Under the pieces are notes generated by a model. That model had not been told where the DNA came from. It worked only from the letters and a program-made list of their open reading frames with translations, and searched no databases. A stretch of DNA of 64,000 nucleotides from Amycolatopsis pittospori (GTDB lineage Bacteria > Actinomycetota > Actinomycetes > Mycobacteriales > Pseudonocardiaceae): positions 1 to 64,000 of the forward strand of contig NZ_JACBXD010000027.1 in assembly GCF_013870525.1 (NCBI RefSeq), in the 5' to 3' direction. Position numbers and translations under genes: made by a program. This document shows, piece after piece, positions 16,311-24,640 of this stretch; position 1 is the stretch's first letter, and each line of letters begins with the position of its first letter.

Positions 16311-17276
16311 ATGACCGAGAACGAGAGTCGGCCCGGCCCCGCCTCCACCGGTGGGCACCAGCCGCCGCACCAGCAGCAGTACCCCGGCTACACCCCTTGG
16401 CAGGCCGCGCCGAATCCGCTCTTCACCCCGCAGGCTCAGCCGCGGACGATGGCTCCCGTGCCGCGTAAGAAGGGCGGCCGGGTCGCCGTCCTCGTCAGCG
16501 CGACGGCGCTCGCCGCCGCGTTGGTCGGCGGGGTCGGCGGCGCGGCACTCGTCGGTCTCGACTCGTCGTCGGCGTCGGGCACGGGCTCGTCCGCGGTCGC
16601 CACCGGGCAACCGGTCGGGAACAGCACTTCGGGTGATGTCAGCGGTGTCGCCGCGAAGGTGACTCCGAGTGTCGTCCAGGTGAACGTGACGACGGCGCAG
16701 GGTGAGGCCGTCGGTTCCGGCGTCATCCTGACGTCGGACGGGCGCATCCTCACCAACGCCCACGTGGTCAACGACGCCGAAGGTGACGTCACCGTCACGC
16801 TTTCGGACGGCAAACAGTACAAGGCGAGCGTCGTCGGCGCGGACACGAAGGCCGACATCGCCGTCCTCCAGGCGAAGGACGCGAGCGGGCTGACGGCGGC
16901 CACGCTCGGCGATTCCAGCAAGCTCGTGGCGGGCCAGCAGGTCGTCGCGATCGGCTCGCCCGGCGGACTGCAGAACACCGTGACGACCGGGATCGTGAGC
17001 GCGCTGAACCGGAAGCTCGACGAGCTGAGCAGCGGCCAGGACAAGCGTTCGCCGTACAGCCGGACCACGAACGAGGCCGGCCCGAGCTACACCGCGATCC
17101 AGACCGACGCGCCGATCAACCAGGGCAACTCGGGCGGGGCGCTGGTGGACGCGCAGGGGAACGTCATCGGCATCAACTCGGCGCTGTACAACCCTTCGTC
17201 CACCGGCAGCATCGGCATCGGCTTCGCGATCCCCATCAACGACGCGAAGAAGATCGTCGAGCAGATCGTCGGCTGA
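16311..17276 (+). CDS. Membrane-anchored trypsin-like serine protease (HtrA-like, no PDZ)
   Basis: A 321-residue protein with a cytoplasmic Pro/Gln-rich head (1-55), one membrane helix (about 57-82), a Ser/Gly linker and an extracytoplasmic HtrA-type protease domain. The triad is His151 (TNAHVV), Asp182 (ADIAVLQ) and Ser274 (QGNSGGAL). The chain ends at IVEQIVG right after the protease core, so the PDZ domain usual in HtrA/DegP and mycobacterial PepD is missing. It should act in protein quality control or processing outside the membrane. ATG 16311 lacks a strong ribosome site. Confidence 0.92.
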   Translation: MTENESRPGPASTGGHQPPHQQQYPGYTPWQAAPNPLFTPQAQPRTMAPVPRKKGGRVAVLVSATALAAALVGGVGGAALVGLDSSSASGTGSSAVATGQPVGNSTSGDVSGVAAKVTPSVVQVNVTTAQGEAVGSGVILTSDGRILTNAHVVNDAEGDVTVTLSDGKQYKASVVGADTKADIAVLQAKDASGLTAATLGDSSKLVAGQQVVAIGSPGGLQNTVTTGIVSALNRKLDELSSGQDKRSPYSRTTNEAGPSYTAIQTDAPINQGNSGGALVDAQGNVIGINSALYNPSSTGSIGIGFAIPINDAKKIVEQIVG

Positions 17277-17319
17277 CCCGGCCGTCTGGACCGCTGTCAG
17301 GGGGCGGCCCAGCCGGCGA

Positions 17320-17374
17320 GTCCGTGAAGGCCTCCTTCACTACCTTCAGGGTAGGGAAGGAGGCCTTCACGGAC
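17320..17374. repeat. 55-bp palindrome between convergent genes, likely bidirectional terminator
   Basis: Arms 17320-17343 and 17351-17374 are 24-base inverted copies with a single mismatch (17339), loop cttcagg. The left arm begins gtccgtgaaggcctccttc. It occupies almost the whole space between the HtrA-like stop (17276) and the DUF3224 stop (17377). Confidence 0.8.
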
Positions 17375-17376
17375 TT

Positions 17377-17754
17377 CTAGAGTTCGTACGTGAGGGTGAA
17401 GGTGTGGTTGCCCTCGTCGTCCTGGACGATTTCCGCCGTTCCGGTGATGCCGGCGAGTTCGCCGTGACCGGAGCCCGGCAAGACGATCAGGTGATGACCC
17501 TTCTCCCCCGCCGAGTGATGGAGGACGAAGCCGCCCTTACGCCCGTCGACGGACACCGAAAGCCGCTCGAAGGCGACGTACGCCGACGACGTCTCGTTGA
17601 CGGCCGTGAGCATCTCCACGGCGCTGGTGCCCTCGACACCGCCGGTGAAGGTCTTGGTGAGCGTCACTCGGGAGAATTCGGTGCCTTCGGCCTTGTCGGT
17701 GGCTTGCGGGTCCCAGCCGTCCACGGTGAACGACGCTGTCGCGGTGTTGGTCAT
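17377..17754 (-). CDS. DUF3224 domain protein
   Basis: A 125-residue single-domain protein matching DUF3224, small beta-barrel proteins related in fold to allene oxide cyclase and with no established function. It begins TATASFTVDGWDPQATDKAEG and carries the family features LTKTFTGGVEGTS, AYVAFERL and GKKGSFVLHH-like sequence (GRKGGFVLHHSAGEKG). No signal peptide. Monocistronic as far as can be seen, 47 bases downstream of the HerA-like gene on the same strand. Confidence 0.85.
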   Translation of the reverse strand: MTNTATASFTVDGWDPQATDKAEGTEFSRVTLTKTFTGGVEGTSAVEMLTAVNETSSAYVAFERLSVSVDGRKGGFVLHHSAGEKGHHLIVLPGSGHGELAGITGTAEIVQDDEGNHTFTLTYEL

Positions 17755-17801
17755 GCCGCCGATCCTGCCGGGTAAACCTGACAGAACGCGTCAGGTATTC
17801 C

Positions 17802-19334
17802 TCACCGCCTCCGGTTCCCGAACAGGCCGCGCGTGATCTCCCGTCCGAGGGCGCTCGCGGCCGAGCGGAAGAACGACTTCACCGCCGGGTTCTTCATGGC
17901 CTGTTCGATCATTCCCGGCCCTTCCTTCTCCTGCTGCGGAGCGGGCGCTTCGGCCGGTGGCGGCGGGGCCTCACCGGCGGGCGGTGCGGCCACCTTCGCG
18001 GCCAGCTTCTCGTAGGCCGACTCGCGATCGATCGTCTCGGAGTACTTCGCGTGCAGGTCCGAAGACGTCGTCGCCGCGGAGATCGCTTCGGCGCCGATGG
18101 ACCCCATCTTCGACCGCGGCGCGCGCAGCCGGGTCCACGCGACCGGCGTCGGCGCACCCCGCTCCGACAGCACGGTCACGATCGCTTCGCCGATACCGAG
18201 CGACGTCAGCGCGGAGTCCAGCTCGTAGTGCTTCGTCTTCGGGTACGTCTTCACGGTCTTCGTCAGCGCCGCCTGGTCCTCGGGGGTGAAGGCGCGCAAC
18301 GCGTGCTGGACCCGCGCGCCCAGCTGCGAAAGGACGTTGTTCGGGATGTCCGTCGGCAGCTGCGTGCAGAAGAACACGCCGACACCCTTCGACCGGATCA
18401 GCTTCACGGTCTGCTCGATACGCTCCAGGAACGCCTTCGAGGCGTCGTTGAACAGCAGGTGCGCCTCGTCGAAGAAGAACACCAGCTTCGGCTTGTCGAG
18501 GTCGCCTTCCTCCGGCAGTTCCTCGAACAGCTCGGCCAGCAGCCACATCAGGAACGTCGAGAACAACGCGGGCTTCGACTGGAGGTTGTCCAGCTCCAGC
18601 AGCGTCACCATGGCCTTGCCGTCGACCTGGCGCATCAGATCGTGGACGTCCAGCTCGGGCTCGCCGAAGAAGTCCTCGCCGCCCTGAGCCTCCAGATTGG
18701 ACAGCGCCCGCAGGATCACCCCGGCCGTCGCCGCCGAGACGCCGCCGATGCCCTTCAGGTCTTCTTTGCCCTCGTCGCTGGTCAGGTGCGTGATGACCGA
18801 CCGGAGGTCCTTCGTGTCCAGGAGCGCCAGCCCGCGCTGATCGGCCCAGTGGAAGATCAGGCCCAGCGTCGATTCCTGGGTTTCGTTGAGCCCCAGCACC
18901 TTCGACAGCAGGATCGGGCCGAAACTCGTGATCGTCGCGCGGATCGGCGACCCCTTGCCGCCCGTGCCCAGTGACAGGAACTGCACCGGGAAAGCGGCGG
19001 GCTCCCACTGGTCACCCAGCTCTTGCGCGCGTTTGGTGATCTTGTCGTTTCCCTCACCCTGCGCCGCGAGACCCGACAGGTCGCCTTTGACGTCCGCCAG
19101 CACCACGGGCACACCCGCGGCCGACAGCTGCTCGGCGATCAGCTGCAACGTCTTCGTCTTGCCGGTACCGGTCGCGCCCGCGACCAGCCCATGCCGGTTC
19201 AACGTCGCCAGCGGCAACCGGACCGCGGCACCGGAGTCGGCCTCGCCGTCGATCACGACGGCACCCAGCTCGACCGCGGCCCCCTCGCTCACGTAACCCT
19301 GCGCGATCTCCTGGGCTGGACCCTGTTCGGCCAC
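17802..19334 (-). CDS. HerA-like ATPase (DUF853)
   Basis: A 510-residue P-loop ATPase of the HerA/FtsK branch, annotated DUF853 in many genomes; members are proposed DNA or nucleoprotein translocases, but the cellular role is unproven. Walker A is GATGTGKT at 53-60, Walker B KLVFFFDEAHLLF at 283-295, and an arginine-finger-type region follows near RVQHALRAFTPEDQ. The tail is Pro/Ala-rich and ends in a basic patch (GREITRGLFGNRRR). The GTG at 19334 is preceded by GGGAG; an in-frame ATG at 19376 is less likely. Confidence 0.88.
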   Translation of the reverse strand: MAEQGPAQEIAQGYVSEGAAVELGAVVIDGEADSGAAVRLPLATLNRHGLVAGATGTGKTKTLQLIAEQLSAAGVPVVLADVKGDLSGLAAQGEGNDKITKRAQELGDQWEPAAFPVQFLSLGTGGKGSPIRATITSFGPILLSKVLGLNETQESTLGLIFHWADQRGLALLDTKDLRSVITHLTSDEGKEDLKGIGGVSAATAGVILRALSNLEAQGGEDFFGEPELDVHDLMRQVDGKAMVTLLELDNLQSKPALFSTFLMWLLAELFEELPEEGDLDKPKLVFFFDEAHLLFNDASKAFLERIEQTVKLIRSKGVGVFFCTQLPTDIPNNVLSQLGARVQHALRAFTPEDQAALTKTVKTYPKTKHYELDSALTSLGIGEAIVTVLSERGAPTPVAWTRLRAPRSKMGSIGAEAISAATTSSDLHAKYSETIDRESAYEKLAAKVAAPPAGEAPPPPAEAPAPQQEKEGPGMIEQAMKNPAVKSFFRSAASALGREITRGLFGNRRR

Positions 19335-19446
19335 TGTCGCTCCCTGATCTGTGATACGGCTCACCTGAGGATGCACACGCTGCCAGCAACGCGCCGAACC
19401 CGCACGTCGCGCGCCCCGAATCCCCGGGTCGGGTTAGGGTTCCGGG

Positions 19447-20055
19447 GTGAACGACCGCCTAGTCTGGATCGACTGCGAGATGACGGGGCTCGACCTCGGC
19501 AAGGACGCGTTGATCGAAATAGCCGCCCTGGTGACCGACGCCGAACTCAACGTCCTCGGCGAAGGCGTCGACATCGTCATCCACACCGACGACGAAACCC
19601 TCGCCGGCATGCCGGAGGTCGTCCGCGACATGCACGCCCGCTCCGGCCTCACCGAAGAGGTCCGGCGCTCGACCGTCACCCTCGAAGAGGCCGAGCAGCG
19701 CGTACTCGAGTACATCCGCGAGCACGTCCCCGAGGCCAACGTCGCACCCCTCGCGGGCAACTCCATCGCCACCGACCGCGGCTTCATCACCCGCGACATG
19801 CCCGCCCTCGACGGACACCTGCACTACCGCATGGTCGACGTCTCCTCGGTCAAGGAACTCGTCCGCCGCTGGTACCCGCGGATCTACTACGCCAAGCCCG
19901 AGAAGGGCCTCGCCCACCGCGCGCTCGCCGACATCAAGGAATCCATCGGCGAACTCGACTACTACCGCCGCGTCGCCTTCGTCGCGCAGCCCGGCCCGAC
20001 CACCGAACAGGCCAAGGCCGCCGCCGCTGAAGTGCAGGAACGCCACGACGGGTAA
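19447..20055 (+). CDS. orn: Oligoribonuclease
   Basis: A 202-residue DEDDh 3'-5' exonuclease that degrades two- to five-base RNAs, including pGpG from c-di-GMP turnover. Acidic residues lie in [10 protein letters not shown] (about 7-16), NSIATDRGF and [10 protein letters not shown], the last with the catalytic His. Length and sequence are typical, with an actinobacterial tail of about 20 residues. The start is GTG at 19447. tRNA-His follows 77 bases later in the same direction, an arrangement also seen in other actinomycetes. Confidence 0.96.
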   Translation: MNDRLVWIDCEMTGLDLGKDALIEIAALVTDAELNVLGEGVDIVIHTDDETLAGMPEVVRDMHARSGLTEEVRRSTVTLEEAEQRVLEYIREHVPEANVAPLAGNSIATDRGFITRDMPALDGHLHYRMVDVSSVKELVRRWYPRIYYAKPEKGLAHRALADIKESIGELDYYRRVAFVAQPGPTTEQAKAAAAEVQERHDG

Positions 20056-20059
20056 CCCG

Positions 20060-20090
20060 TTGCAAGCCCCGGAAACGGGCGCGCTAATAT
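20060..20090 (+). promoter_or_regulatory. Probable sigma-70-type promoter of tRNA-His
   Basis: ttgcaa at 20060-20065 and taatat at 20085-20090 (19-base spacer) stand 42 bases before the tRNA, the only AT-rich boxes between orn and the tRNA. Confidence 0.5.
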
Positions 20091-20132
20091 AGTGCGGCCG
20101 AGGTGATGGGAAGCTTCCCGAGCCCGGCGATG

Positions 20133-20208
20133 GTGGGCGTAGCTCAGCTGGTAGAGCACCTGGTTGTGGTCCAGGAGGTCGCGGGTTCGAAACCCGTCGC
20201 TCACCCCA
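20133..20208 (+). tRNA. tRNA-His (GTG)
   Basis: Full cloverleaf: acceptor gtgggcg pairs with cgctcac, D stem gctc/gagc, anticodon stem cctgg/ccagg with loop ttgtggt (anticodon gtg at 20166-20168), T arm gcggg-ttcgaaa-cccgt. C73 at 20205 can pair with the extra G at 20132, the tRNA-His identity pair. CCA is encoded (20206-20208). Confidence 0.98.
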
Positions 20209-20211
20209 TCA

Positions 20212-20262
20212 CCCCAGTTTGGTCGGGGCCTCACGGCCCTCATCCGGACTGGGGTTTCGCTT
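20212..20262 (+). terminator. Terminator after tRNA-His
   Basis: accccagt near 20211-20218 pairs with actggggt near 20248-20255, followed by a T-rich run (ttt-cgcttttt), the form of an intrinsic terminator. Confidence 0.7.
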
Positions 20263-20320
20263 TTTGGTAACACGGCGTGGCCGACGTGCGAGTTCAGTGA
20301 GAACCAGCACGGAGGGTGCC

Positions 20321-20719
20321 ATGAATCGGTGGCTCGGCCTGACAGTCCTGGGCGTCGGCATGCTGGCCGTCGCCTGCACCACCGATCCACCCGACCAGAC
20401 GCCCGTGGCGACAGTGCCGTCCACGCCGGTCATCACGGTCACCGCGCCACCGTCCACTTCGGTGGCCCCGCCGGTGACGGTCACCAACCCGGCCCCACCA
20501 CCATCGCCGTCGAAGACGTCGGCCAAGAAGTCACCATGGCGGTGCGAGCCCGGCCACCCGAACTGCACGAAGACCCAGTCCCAGAAGTACCTGGCCGACC
20601 TCGAGTACCAGAAGTGCGCCCGTGACCCGGAAAAGATCTGGGACACCGGCAGGCAGAAATGCCGCTACAAGACCAGCGGCGAAACGCAGTGGGAGTACTT
20701 CAACGGCCCCATCCGCTGA
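20321..20719 (+). CDS. Small lipoprotein of unknown function
   Basis: A 132-residue exported lipoprotein. The signal peptide ends in the lipobox LAVAC, so Cys19 is the lipid anchor. A Thr/Pro/Val-rich spacer (about 25-70) is followed by a small domain with four cysteines in RCEPGHPNC, YQKC and QKC contexts, probably two disulfides. I do not recognise the family. ATG at 20321 follows GGAGGG. It is convergent with the L,D-transpeptidase gene. Confidence 0.8.
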   Translation: MNRWLGLTVLGVGMLAVACTTDPPDQTPVATVPSTPVITVTAPPSTSVAPPVTVTNPAPPPSPSKTSAKKSPWRCEPGHPNCTKTQSQKYLADLEYQKCARDPEKIWDTGRQKCRYKTSGETQWEYFNGPIR

Positions 20720-20733
20720 GCCGGGAAAGCCGA

Positions 20734-20774
20734 AGGGGTCCCGACAGGACGGTCGCCGTCCTATCAGGACCCCT
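20734..20774. terminator. Hairpin between convergent lipoprotein genes
   Basis: aggggtcc (20734-20741) pairs with ggacccct (20767-20774), and an inner stem aggacgg/ccgtcct forms within it. It lies between stops at 20719 and 20791 and could serve both. Confidence 0.6.
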
Positions 20775-20790
20775 CAGGGGAAGCTTCGGA

Positions 20791-22011
20791 TCAGTTGCGG
20801 TCGCCGCCGGTCTTCCAGTCGTCCCACGACATCTGCCACACCGACCAGCCATCGGTCGGCTCCAGCACCTGCGGGCCCGAGTTGGCGACCGTGATGATGT
20901 CGCCCTTCTTCGAAGTGTCCATGAGCCACTTCGCGTTCTCGGTCGACAGGTTGATGCAGCCGTGGCTCACGTTCCGCTTGCCCTGCGAGCCCACCGACCA
21001 CGGCGCCGAATGGTAGAAAATGCCGCTGTTCGACATCCGCACCGCGTACTTCACGAACGTCCGGTAGCCGGACTTGCTGTCCGACGGGACGCCGTACGTG
21101 CTGGAGTCCATCGTGTACCCGGTGTGCTCGCTCATCACCGTGTAGGTCCCGGCCGGGGTGCTGCTCGACGGCTTGCCCATCGAGATCGGCATCTGCTTGA
21201 CCTCTTGGTCGTTCACGACGACCTTCATCTGGTGCGTGCCGCCGTCGGCCGTCGCGACCAGTTTGTCGCCGACGACGACCTTGGCCGGCTTGTCCTCACG
21301 GCCGAAGGTGTTGTTGCCGAGGTTCTTGCCGTAGATCGCCGCGTTGACCGAGATCTTCGTGCCCGGCTTGAAGTACTCCTTGGGCCGCCACATCACGGTC
21401 TTCTCGCCGAACCAGTGGAACGCGCCCTCGGCCTGCGGCTCGGTGACGATCTTCAGTGCCTTCTCGGTCGCCGCCTTGTCGGGCACGTTGCCGGTGAAGC
21501 TGAAGATCAGCGGCAGGCCGACACCCACCGTCTCGCCCTCGACCAGGTTGATCGAGACGCCGATCTGACGGCCGGGCTTGGCCGTGGAGAACGTCGACGT
21601 CGCGGTGGCCGGCTTGCCGTCGGTCCCGGTCGCGGCCGCGGTGACCGTGTAGGTCTTGCCGTAGCCGAGCGGTTCCGCCGACTCCCAGCCCGAACCGTCT
21701 TCCTTCGGCTTGCCCGCGACGGCCTTGCCGTCCGCGCCGGTCAGTTTGACCTCGCCCACCTTGCCGTCGGCGACGGCGATGGTCACCGGCTCTCCCGGGG
21801 CCACGTTGGCCGCCCCCTGCGCCGGGGTCACCGTCAGCACGGCGGGCTTCGGGGCCGGAGCGGCCTCGCTGCTCTGCTGCGCACCACCGGGAGTACCGCC
21901 CGGCGACGGCGATTCACCCGACGGTGTACTGGTGCACGCGGCGAGTGTGAACCCCGCCACCACAGCCACCAGCGCCACCCGCGACCGCCCCGTCGCTCCC
22001 CAGACCCTCAT
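20791..22011 (-). CDS. L,D-transpeptidase lipoprotein (LdtMt2-like)
   Basis: Makes 3-3 cross-links in peptidoglycan outside the membrane. The 406-residue protein has a lipoprotein signal with the anchor Cys26 (LAAC), a Ser/Pro/Gly spacer, two bacterial Ig-like domains (about 57-260) and a C-terminal YkuD domain. The catalytic signature is complete: His334 (FYHSAPW), His350 and Cys352 in SHGCINLS. Size and layout match mycobacterial LdtMt2. ATG at 22011 has a weak GGGCGG ribosome site; a GTG two codons upstream is possible. Confidence 0.95.
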   Translation of the reverse strand: MRVWGATGRSRVALVAVVAGFTLAACTSTPSGESPSPGGTPGGAQQSSEAAPAPKPAVLTVTPAQGAANVAPGEPVTIAVADGKVGEVKLTGADGKAVAGKPKEDGSGWESAEPLGYGKTYTVTAAATGTDGKPATATSTFSTAKPGRQIGVSINLVEGETVGVGLPLIFSFTGNVPDKAATEKALKIVTEPQAEGAFHWFGEKTVMWRPKEYFKPGTKISVNAAIYGKNLGNNTFGREDKPAKVVVGDKLVATADGGTHQMKVVVNDQEVKQMPISMGKPSSSTPAGTYTVMSEHTGYTMDSSTYGVPSDSKSGYRTFVKYAVRMSNSGIFYHSAPWSVGSQGKRNVSHGCINLSTENAKWLMDTSKKGDIITVANSGPQVLEPTDGWSVWQMSWDDWKTGGDRN

Positions 22012-22218
22012 GCACACCGCCCGTTTCGCGTGGTACCAACCCCTACGTCTGGCTATAGTCTGCCTGACCGGCCGCAACGCCTGCGGCCGGATGGCCGAAT
22101 ACGTCCCCGCGACGCCCACGGCGGCCGAAGGGGGACCCCCCTGAAACGGGCCCCAGCAACCCTGTGTTAATGTTTTCCACGTCGCCGAGGGGAACACCAA
22201 AGCGGCGGGAACAAGCAA

Positions 22219-22291
22219 GCGCCATTAGCTCAATTGGCAGAGCAGCTGGCTCTTAACCAGCGGGTTCGGGGTTCGAGTCCCTGATGGCGCA
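22219..22291 (+). tRNA. tRNA-Lys (CTT)
   Basis: Acceptor gcgccat (22219-22225) pairs perfectly with atggcgc (22284-22290). D stem gctc/gagc, anticodon stem gctgg/ccagc with loop ctcttaa (anticodon ctt), T arm cgggg-ttcgagt-ccctg. Discriminator A at 22291; CCA is not encoded. Confidence 0.98.
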
Positions 22292-22296
22292 CAGTC

Positions 22297-22332
22297 AAAC
22301 CCCACGTTTTCGGTTTCGATAACGTGGGGTTT
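22297..22332 (+). terminator. Intrinsic terminator of tRNA-Lys
   Basis: A perfect 12-bp stem, aaaccccacgtt (22297-22308) with aacgtggggttt (22321-22332), followed by tg and mixed sequence. The stem ends in T residues. Confidence 0.8.
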
Positions 22333-22589
22333 TGTGCTATCTGGAAGCATTTCTTCCACTTCCTTACTGTCCACTGTGGTCTGATCCGCGTCCGAGACGT
22401 GTGCTTGCCGAATCCTGCGGGTCGAGCTGCAAGTCGGTCTTCGTGGCCGACTCCGCCGAGGTGTTCGATCCGGTCGGGTTCGAGGGGCGAGGCCTGGTTC
22501 GGGTGGCTCCGGCTCCACCGGCACGAGCTCGATTCGCCGATCAGAAGTGTGTATCGACCGCCCGGATTGTCGGGGCGGTCTGATAGATC
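22333..22589. other. Intergenic stretch with no recognised gene
   Basis: About 257 bases between the tRNA terminator and the DUF6892-like gene. I see no signature of a conserved gene, no copy of the tRNA 3' end and no integrase fragment. The promoter of the next gene should be here but no clear boxes stand out. Confidence 0.5.
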
Positions 22590-23027
22590 ATGGGCATGTT
22601 CCGCGACTTCAACTTCAAGCTGCTGGTCATCGACAAGCTCATGTACCAGGACAAGCTCATCCAGCCCCGTTTCCGGATCGCCGACGTTCTCCACGCCAAG
22701 GGCGCCACCGGCGACCTGTGGAAGTACCTGCGCGAACAGGACCTGCTGTACACCGTCCTCGAGGAAGCCCGCCAGTACTTCACCGACTTGGAGATCACCC
22801 CCGACCAACTGGCCGCCGTGGAAGAACTGACCACTGACGGCGGCTTGGAGATCTACCACCAGTGCTCGCCGTTCTGGGACGGTGAGGACGAACTCTTCGA
22901 CGTCACCTCACTGGACGACCTCGCCCTGTTACCCAACCTCCGCGTGATCTACGGCGGCAGCGAGGCCATGATGGCCGCCCCCGGCGCCGAAGACACCCTC
23001 AAGGCCCGCGGAATCGCCGTGGAATGA
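22590..23027 (+). CDS. DUF6892-like hypothetical protein
   Basis: A 145-residue cytoplasmic protein. The opening FRDFNFKLLVIDKLMYQDKL and the block PFWDGEDELFDVTSLDDLALLPNL resemble proteins I recall as DUF6892, whose function is unknown; the assignment is from memory of the pattern. It is acidic, without signal or membrane segment. Two ATGs (22590 and 22596) lack a clear ribosome site. It is the first gene after tRNA-Lys and stands alone; such orphan single-domain proteins often belong to toxin-immunity families, but no toxin is present here. Confidence 0.7.
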   Translation: MGMFRDFNFKLLVIDKLMYQDKLIQPRFRIADVLHAKGATGDLWKYLREQDLLYTVLEEARQYFTDLEITPDQLAAVEELTTDGGLEIYHQCSPFWDGEDELFDVTSLDDLALLPNLRVIYGGSEAMMAAPGAEDTLKARGIAVE

Positions 23028-23090
23028 ACCCTTTCATGGTGGTTGGCGCCGCCCCGTGCGGCGCACCGACCGTCGATCGAAGTGAGCCGC

Positions 23091-23123
23091 GGAGCCCATG
23101 ACCGCATGGTGGTCATGGGCTCC
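23091..23123. terminator. Perfect hairpin between convergent genes
   Basis: A 13-bp perfect stem, ggagcccatgacc (23091-23103) with ggtcatgggctcc (23111-23123), 7-base loop. A smaller gcgccgc/gcggcgc hairpin precedes it. It lies between stops at 23027 and 23140. Confidence 0.7.
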
Positions 23124-23139
23124 ACAGGGCTCGGTCACC

Positions 23140-24597
23140 TCATTGGACGGTAAGGCTGTATTCGGCGGTACCGGTCTTGCCGGTGCTGTCGGTGGCGGTG
23201 ATCGTGATCTTGTAGGTGCCGCGCTGGAACGGGGCGGCGATGGACATACGCGATGTACCGCCCGGGGCGACGGTGGACGGCTGGAACATCGGGCTGAACG
23301 TCAGGCCCGTCGCGGCGAGGGTGCTGTTGCCCGCTCCTCCGGTGACGGTGACGTTCGCGTTGACGAACGAGCCTGGTGTCACCGTTCCCGCACCCGGGGA
23401 GACGGCCGGCTTGGGACCTTCCGTGCTACCACCGTCGCCGACGGTCAGGGTGTAGTCGGCGGACTTGGTGCCGGACGGGCCTTTCGCCGTGACGGTGATC
23501 CGGTGCGTGCCTTTCGGAGTGCTCGCCGCGGTCTCCACGGTGAGCTTGGCGACGTCGCCCGAGTCGAGGGTCGAGCCGGGCTGGAACGTGGCCGTCGCGC
23601 CGGCGGGCAGACCGGTGGCGGCCAGGTCGAGCTTTTCGGGTCCCGTGTCGCCGGCCTTGGTCACGACGGAGGTCGAGACGTACTTGCCGGGCTCGACCTT
23701 GCCCGCCGCCGGACTGAGGGAGACCCCGAACTTCCCGTCACCGGGCTGAGTGCCCCCGATCTCGCCGCGGGCCCAGTCGCCCATCTCGTTGGTGAGCCGG
23801 GCCATGATGCTGTAGCGCTCGCATCCACTGGAGCCCCACGAGACGACGCCGACGATCACGCCGTCCACGATGAACGGTCCGCCGCTGTCGCCGGAGCAGG
23901 TCGCGGTGCGTCCGTCGTCGTACCCGACGCACACCATGAGGTCGGGGTTCACTCGTACGTTGAACACCTGGCAGTCGTTCGCGTCGTTGACGGGCATCGT
24001 GGTCTTGTACAGAACGCCGGAACCACCGCCGGACGAGGTCTTTCCGTAGCCGACCGCGGTGCCCGACTTCCCCGGCTTGGTCAGCTCGGCATCACCCGAC
24101 CCGGCCACTTTGGCCCACTGGCTCTCCGGCACGGGCAGGTCGGTCTCGGTGGTGATCACCGCGACGTCGTAGCCGGTCTGCCAGGAATTCGGTCCGGTGT
24201 AGCGGGGGTGCACCTTGTAGGAGGCGACAGGGGTGCGGAAGGTTTCGTCGCCTGGCGTGTTCAGGTCGTCGTCGCCGTAGAGGTAGCTCTTCGCGCCGCC
24301 GACGTCGATCATGCAATGCGCCGCGGTGACGATCTTGCGTTTACCGACGACGGAAGCGGTGCAGGACTGTCCCTGTGGGCCGCCACCACCCGCTCGCAGG
24401 CCCGCGATGATGTACGGGTTCTCCCGCACGGTCGTGCGTTGTCCGTTGACCACCCGGGTTCCCATGTCCGGGGGACGCAGCTGGTCGGTGGGGGTCGCGG
24501 CGGTGGCGAGGGGTCCGGCGTTCGCCGTCCCGGTCGCGGGCGAAGTGATCACGGCCAGTGCCATGGCGACGGCTGTGACCAGACGTGCTGTTCTCAT
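23140..24597 (-). CDS. Secreted S1-family serine protease with C-terminal Ig-like repeats
   Basis: A 485-residue exported chymotrypsin-fold protease: signal peptide (about 1-27), short propeptide, protease domain (about 49-285) and two Ig-like/PKD-type repeats (about 295-385 and 395-485). The triad is His94 (TAAHC), Asp144 (YDVAVI) and Ser238 (GDSGGP). The S1-pocket position equivalent to trypsin Asp189 is Ala232, so trypsin-like cleavage after Lys/Arg is not expected despite the general family name. ATG 24597 follows GAGGAG. It lies 43 bases downstream of the S8 protease gene and may share its transcript. Confidence 0.92.
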   Translation of the reverse strand: MRTARLVTAVAMALAVITSPATGTANAGPLATAATPTDQLRPPDMGTRVVNGQRTTVRENPYIIAGLRAGGGGPQGQSCTASVVGKRKIVTAAHCMIDVGGAKSYLYGDDDLNTPGDETFRTPVASYKVHPRYTGPNSWQTGYDVAVITTETDLPVPESQWAKVAGSGDAELTKPGKSGTAVGYGKTSSGGGSGVLYKTTMPVNDANDCQVFNVRVNPDLMVCVGYDDGRTATCSGDSGGPFIVDGVIVGVVSWGSSGCERYSIMARLTNEMGDWARGEIGGTQPGDGKFGVSLSPAAGKVEPGKYVSTSVVTKAGDTGPEKLDLAATGLPAGATATFQPGSTLDSGDVAKLTVETAASTPKGTHRITVTAKGPSGTKSADYTLTVGDGGSTEGPKPAVSPGAGTVTPGSFVNANVTVTGGAGNSTLAATGLTFSPMFQPSTVAPGGTSRMSIAAPFQRGTYKITITATDSTGKTGTAEYSLTVQ

Positions 24598-24640
24598 CGT
24601 GCTCCTCGGTTCGCAGGGTTGTCCGATGGGGCGTTCCGGA

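Noticed and set aside
20659-22170. 503-codon plus-strand open frame opposite the L,D-transpeptidase
   Set aside because: Composition is His/Arg/Gly-rich and the opposite strand encodes a complete YkuD enzyme.
22219-22589. Integration site (att) at tRNA-Lys
   Set aside because: No second copy of the tRNA 3' end and no integrase were found; only the change in gene content supports an island.
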